Source of the DNA: Lachnospiraceae bacterium | GTDB lineage: Bacteria; Bacillota_A; Clostridia; Lachnospirales; Lachnospiraceae | Direction of reading: 5' to 3' | Length of the DNA: 7,355 nt | NCBI GenBank assembly: GCA_017632755.1 | Contig: JAGBQU010000101.1 | Coordinates: 1 to 7,355 of the forward strand | Shown: positions 6,077-7,355 of the stretch, in pieces | Position numbering within the stretch: the first letter of the stretch is position 1 | Layout: each line of letters opens with the position of its first letter | Notes under the pieces: generated by a model | Database searches by the model: none | Seen by the model: the letters and a program-made list of their open reading frames with translations, nothing else | What the model was told of the DNA's origin: nothing | Translations under genes and position numbers: made by a program

Positions 6077-7240
6077 ATGGGAATCATTTTATTTTTTGTT
6101 ATTTTCTATATCGTGGTCATTGCCCATGAATTCGGACATATGATCATTGCCAAGTTAAACGGCATTAAGGTTTTGGAGTTTACGTTAGGAATGGGGCCGA
6201 AGATCGCTTCCGTTCAGAGAGGAGATACCCTGTATTCGGTTCGTATGTTCCCGATCGGCGGAGCCTGTGTCTTTGAGGGAGAGGATGGTCTTGCCAGCGG
6301 TGTGGCACAGGGGGACAGACCCGTTTCCGAGCAGGTGCTTGATCGGATGGGGGCTCTGCAGGAAAAAAAGGGAGCGGAGAATACATCTGCGGCGGATAGT
6401 GGATTTGTACAAAACACCGATCTGGGGAAAAAAGGAAGCGCATTTCCGGATGCCGGTGTTGGCGCGAGGATCGCTACGATCGTGGCAGGCCCGTTTTTTA
6501 ACTTTATTCTTGCTTTTCTGTTTTCCATGATGATCGTGGGCAGTTACGGAACAGATATTCCCGTTGTTATGGAGCTTGTGGAGGATGGAGCGGCACAGAA
6601 AGCCGGTATGCTACCGGGAGATATCATTGTTTCGCTCGAAGGCAAGAAGATCCATCTCTACCGAGAAGTCAGCCTTGTGTCCATGCTGAACAAGGGAGAG
6701 GATATCCCGCTTGTGTATGAGCGGGATGGACAGCGGTATGAGACGGTGATCAGTCCCATCTACAATGAGCAGGCAGACCGGTATTATATGGGATTTATCG
6801 GAGGAAAAAATGAGAAGCAGGGCCTGCTTGGAACGATCCGTTACAGTGCCTATGAAGTCCGCTATTGGATCAACTATGCGCTCAAGAGCCTGAAGATGCT
6901 GGTCACCGGGCAGGTGGGAAGAAATGATATTTCCGGACCGGTCGGAATGGCACAGGTGGTAAACGAGATCTACACCGAATCCAAACCCGATGGGATCTAC
7001 TATATCTGGTTAAATATGTTGAATTTTGCAATCCTGCTGAGTGCCAATCTTGGCGTTATCAATCTGTTACCGCTTCCCGCGCTCGACGGAGGAAGACTGA
7101 TCTTTCTTTTCCTTGAGGCGGTGCGCAGAAAGCCTGTCTCGCCGGAGAAGGAAGGCATGGTTCACTTTGCGGGCTTTGTGCTTTTGATGATGCTGATGGT
7201 GTTTGTGTTCTTTAACGACCTGTCCAGACTGTTCGGATGA
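6077..7240 (+). CDS. rseP: Site-2 membrane metalloprotease (RseP/RasP family)
   Basis: Cuts transmembrane substrates such as cleaved anti-sigma factors and signal-peptide remnants inside the membrane. The protein is 387 residues. HEFGH at 17-21 in the first membrane segment supplies zinc ligands His17 and His21 and catalytic Glu18. NLLPLPALDG at 329-338 is the second conserved motif (Asp337 is the third ligand). Membrane segments are near 2-24, 132-155, 312-334 and 363-380. A PDZ-like domain spans about 163-240 (GAAQKAGMLPGDIIVSLEG). The start ATG 6077, with AGGTGG at 6067-6072 four bases upstream, gives the classic hydrophobic N-terminus; an in-frame TTG at 6059 would add six residues and is less likely. 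Residues 71-130 form an unusually long hydrophilic linker between the first membrane segment and the GPFFNF segment. The position between dxr and ispG is typical. Substrates cannot be inferred. Confidence 0.95.
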   Translation: MGIILFFVIFYIVVIAHEFGHMIIAKLNGIKVLEFTLGMGPKIASVQRGDTLYSVRMFPIGGACVFEGEDGLASGVAQGDRPVSEQVLDRMGALQEKKGAENTSAADSGFVQNTDLGKKGSAFPDAGVGARIATIVAGPFFNFILAFLFSMMIVGSYGTDIPVVMELVEDGAAQKAGMLPGDIIVSLEGKKIHLYREVSLVSMLNKGEDIPLVYERDGQRYETVISPIYNEQADRYYMGFIGGKNEKQGLLGTIRYSAYEVRYWINYALKSLKMLVTGQVGRNDISGPVGMAQVVNEIYTESKPDGIYYIWLNMLNFAILLSANLGVINLLPLPALDGGRLIFLFLEAVRRKPVSPEKEGMVHFAGFVLLMMLMVFVFFNDLSRLFG

Positions 7241-7277
7241 CAGATGGCAGTTGCGCGTGAGAGAGAGGAAAGAGAGA

Positions 7278-7355
7278 ATGTACAGAGATCATACCAAGGT
7301 AATTAAAATAGGGGATCGGATCATCGGAGGTGGAAATCCCATTCTGGTCCAGTCC
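7278..7355 (+). CDS. ispG: (E)-4-hydroxy-3-methylbut-2-enyl-diphosphate synthase, 5' end only
   Basis: Only the first 26 codons are inside the window. They read MYRDHTKVIKIGDRIIGGGN and then PILVQS. This is the characteristic IspG N-terminus (a basic lead, K-V/I-G, then GG-N-P and VQS before the usual MTNT). The enzyme is an iron-sulfur protein that reduces MEcPP to HMBPP late in the MEP pathway, using flavodoxin or ferredoxin. ATG 7278 follows AGGA at 7266-7269 by eight bases. The 37-base gap after rseP has no terminator-like structure, so the gene is likely co-transcribed. Cluster residues are beyond the window end and could not be checked. Confidence 0.92.
   Translation, partial: MYRDHTKVIKIGDRIIGGGNPILVQS

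Noticed and set aside
7244..7306. Small frame of about 20 codons starting at ATG 7244, between rseP and ispG
   Set aside because: Very short, no good ribosome binding site, and it overlaps the ispG start in another frame. It most likely arises by chance.

Overview
This is a chromosomal housekeeping and cell-envelope operon from a Gram-positive anaerobe, most likely a member of Clostridia and plausibly Lachnospiraceae. The support for this is the gene order pyrH-frr-uppS-cdsA-dxr-rseP-ispG, which is the common Bacillota layout, strong GGAGG-type ribosome binding sites, roughly balanced GC content, and a deacetylase and bactofilin of a type I associate with Lachnospiraceae. The family-level call is recalled knowledge, not a search result. 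All supported genes lie on the + strand. I see no mobile element, CRISPR array, tRNA or rRNA.

Layout: 1-759 is the 3' part of a NodB-type polysaccharide deacetylase. 780-1964 encodes a bactofilin with a very long acidic N-terminal arm. 1979-2674 is pyrH (UMP kinase), whose ribosome binding site overlaps the end of the bactofilin gene. 2705-3256 is frr (ribosome recycling factor). A hairpin followed by a short T run lies at 3266-3297. Then follow uppS (3321-4028), cdsA (4030-4890), dxr (4930-6075), rseP (6077-7240) and the first 26 codons of ispG (7278 to the window end). No intergenic gap exceeds about 65 bases, so the region is probably one transcription unit or two units split by the frr-uppS hairpin. 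I found no convincing promoter.

How the genes fit together: dxr and ispG are steps of the MEP isoprenoid pathway. uppS condenses its products into undecaprenyl diphosphate, the lipid carrier for wall synthesis. cdsA makes CDP-diacylglycerol for phospholipids. pyrH makes UDP, which leads to UTP and CTP for UDP-sugars and for CdsA. rseP is a site-2 membrane protease and frr recycles ribosomes. At the head of this block, where many Bacillota carry rpsB-tsf, sits a deacetylase/bactofilin pair that suggests wall modification organised by a polymerising scaffold.

Most of the window is ordinary conserved biology. The parts worth a second look are the bactofilin (acidic arm, N-terminal amphipathic helix, possible internal start, C-terminal CxxC), its coupling to pyrH, the extended linker in RseP, and the hairpin between frr and uppS.
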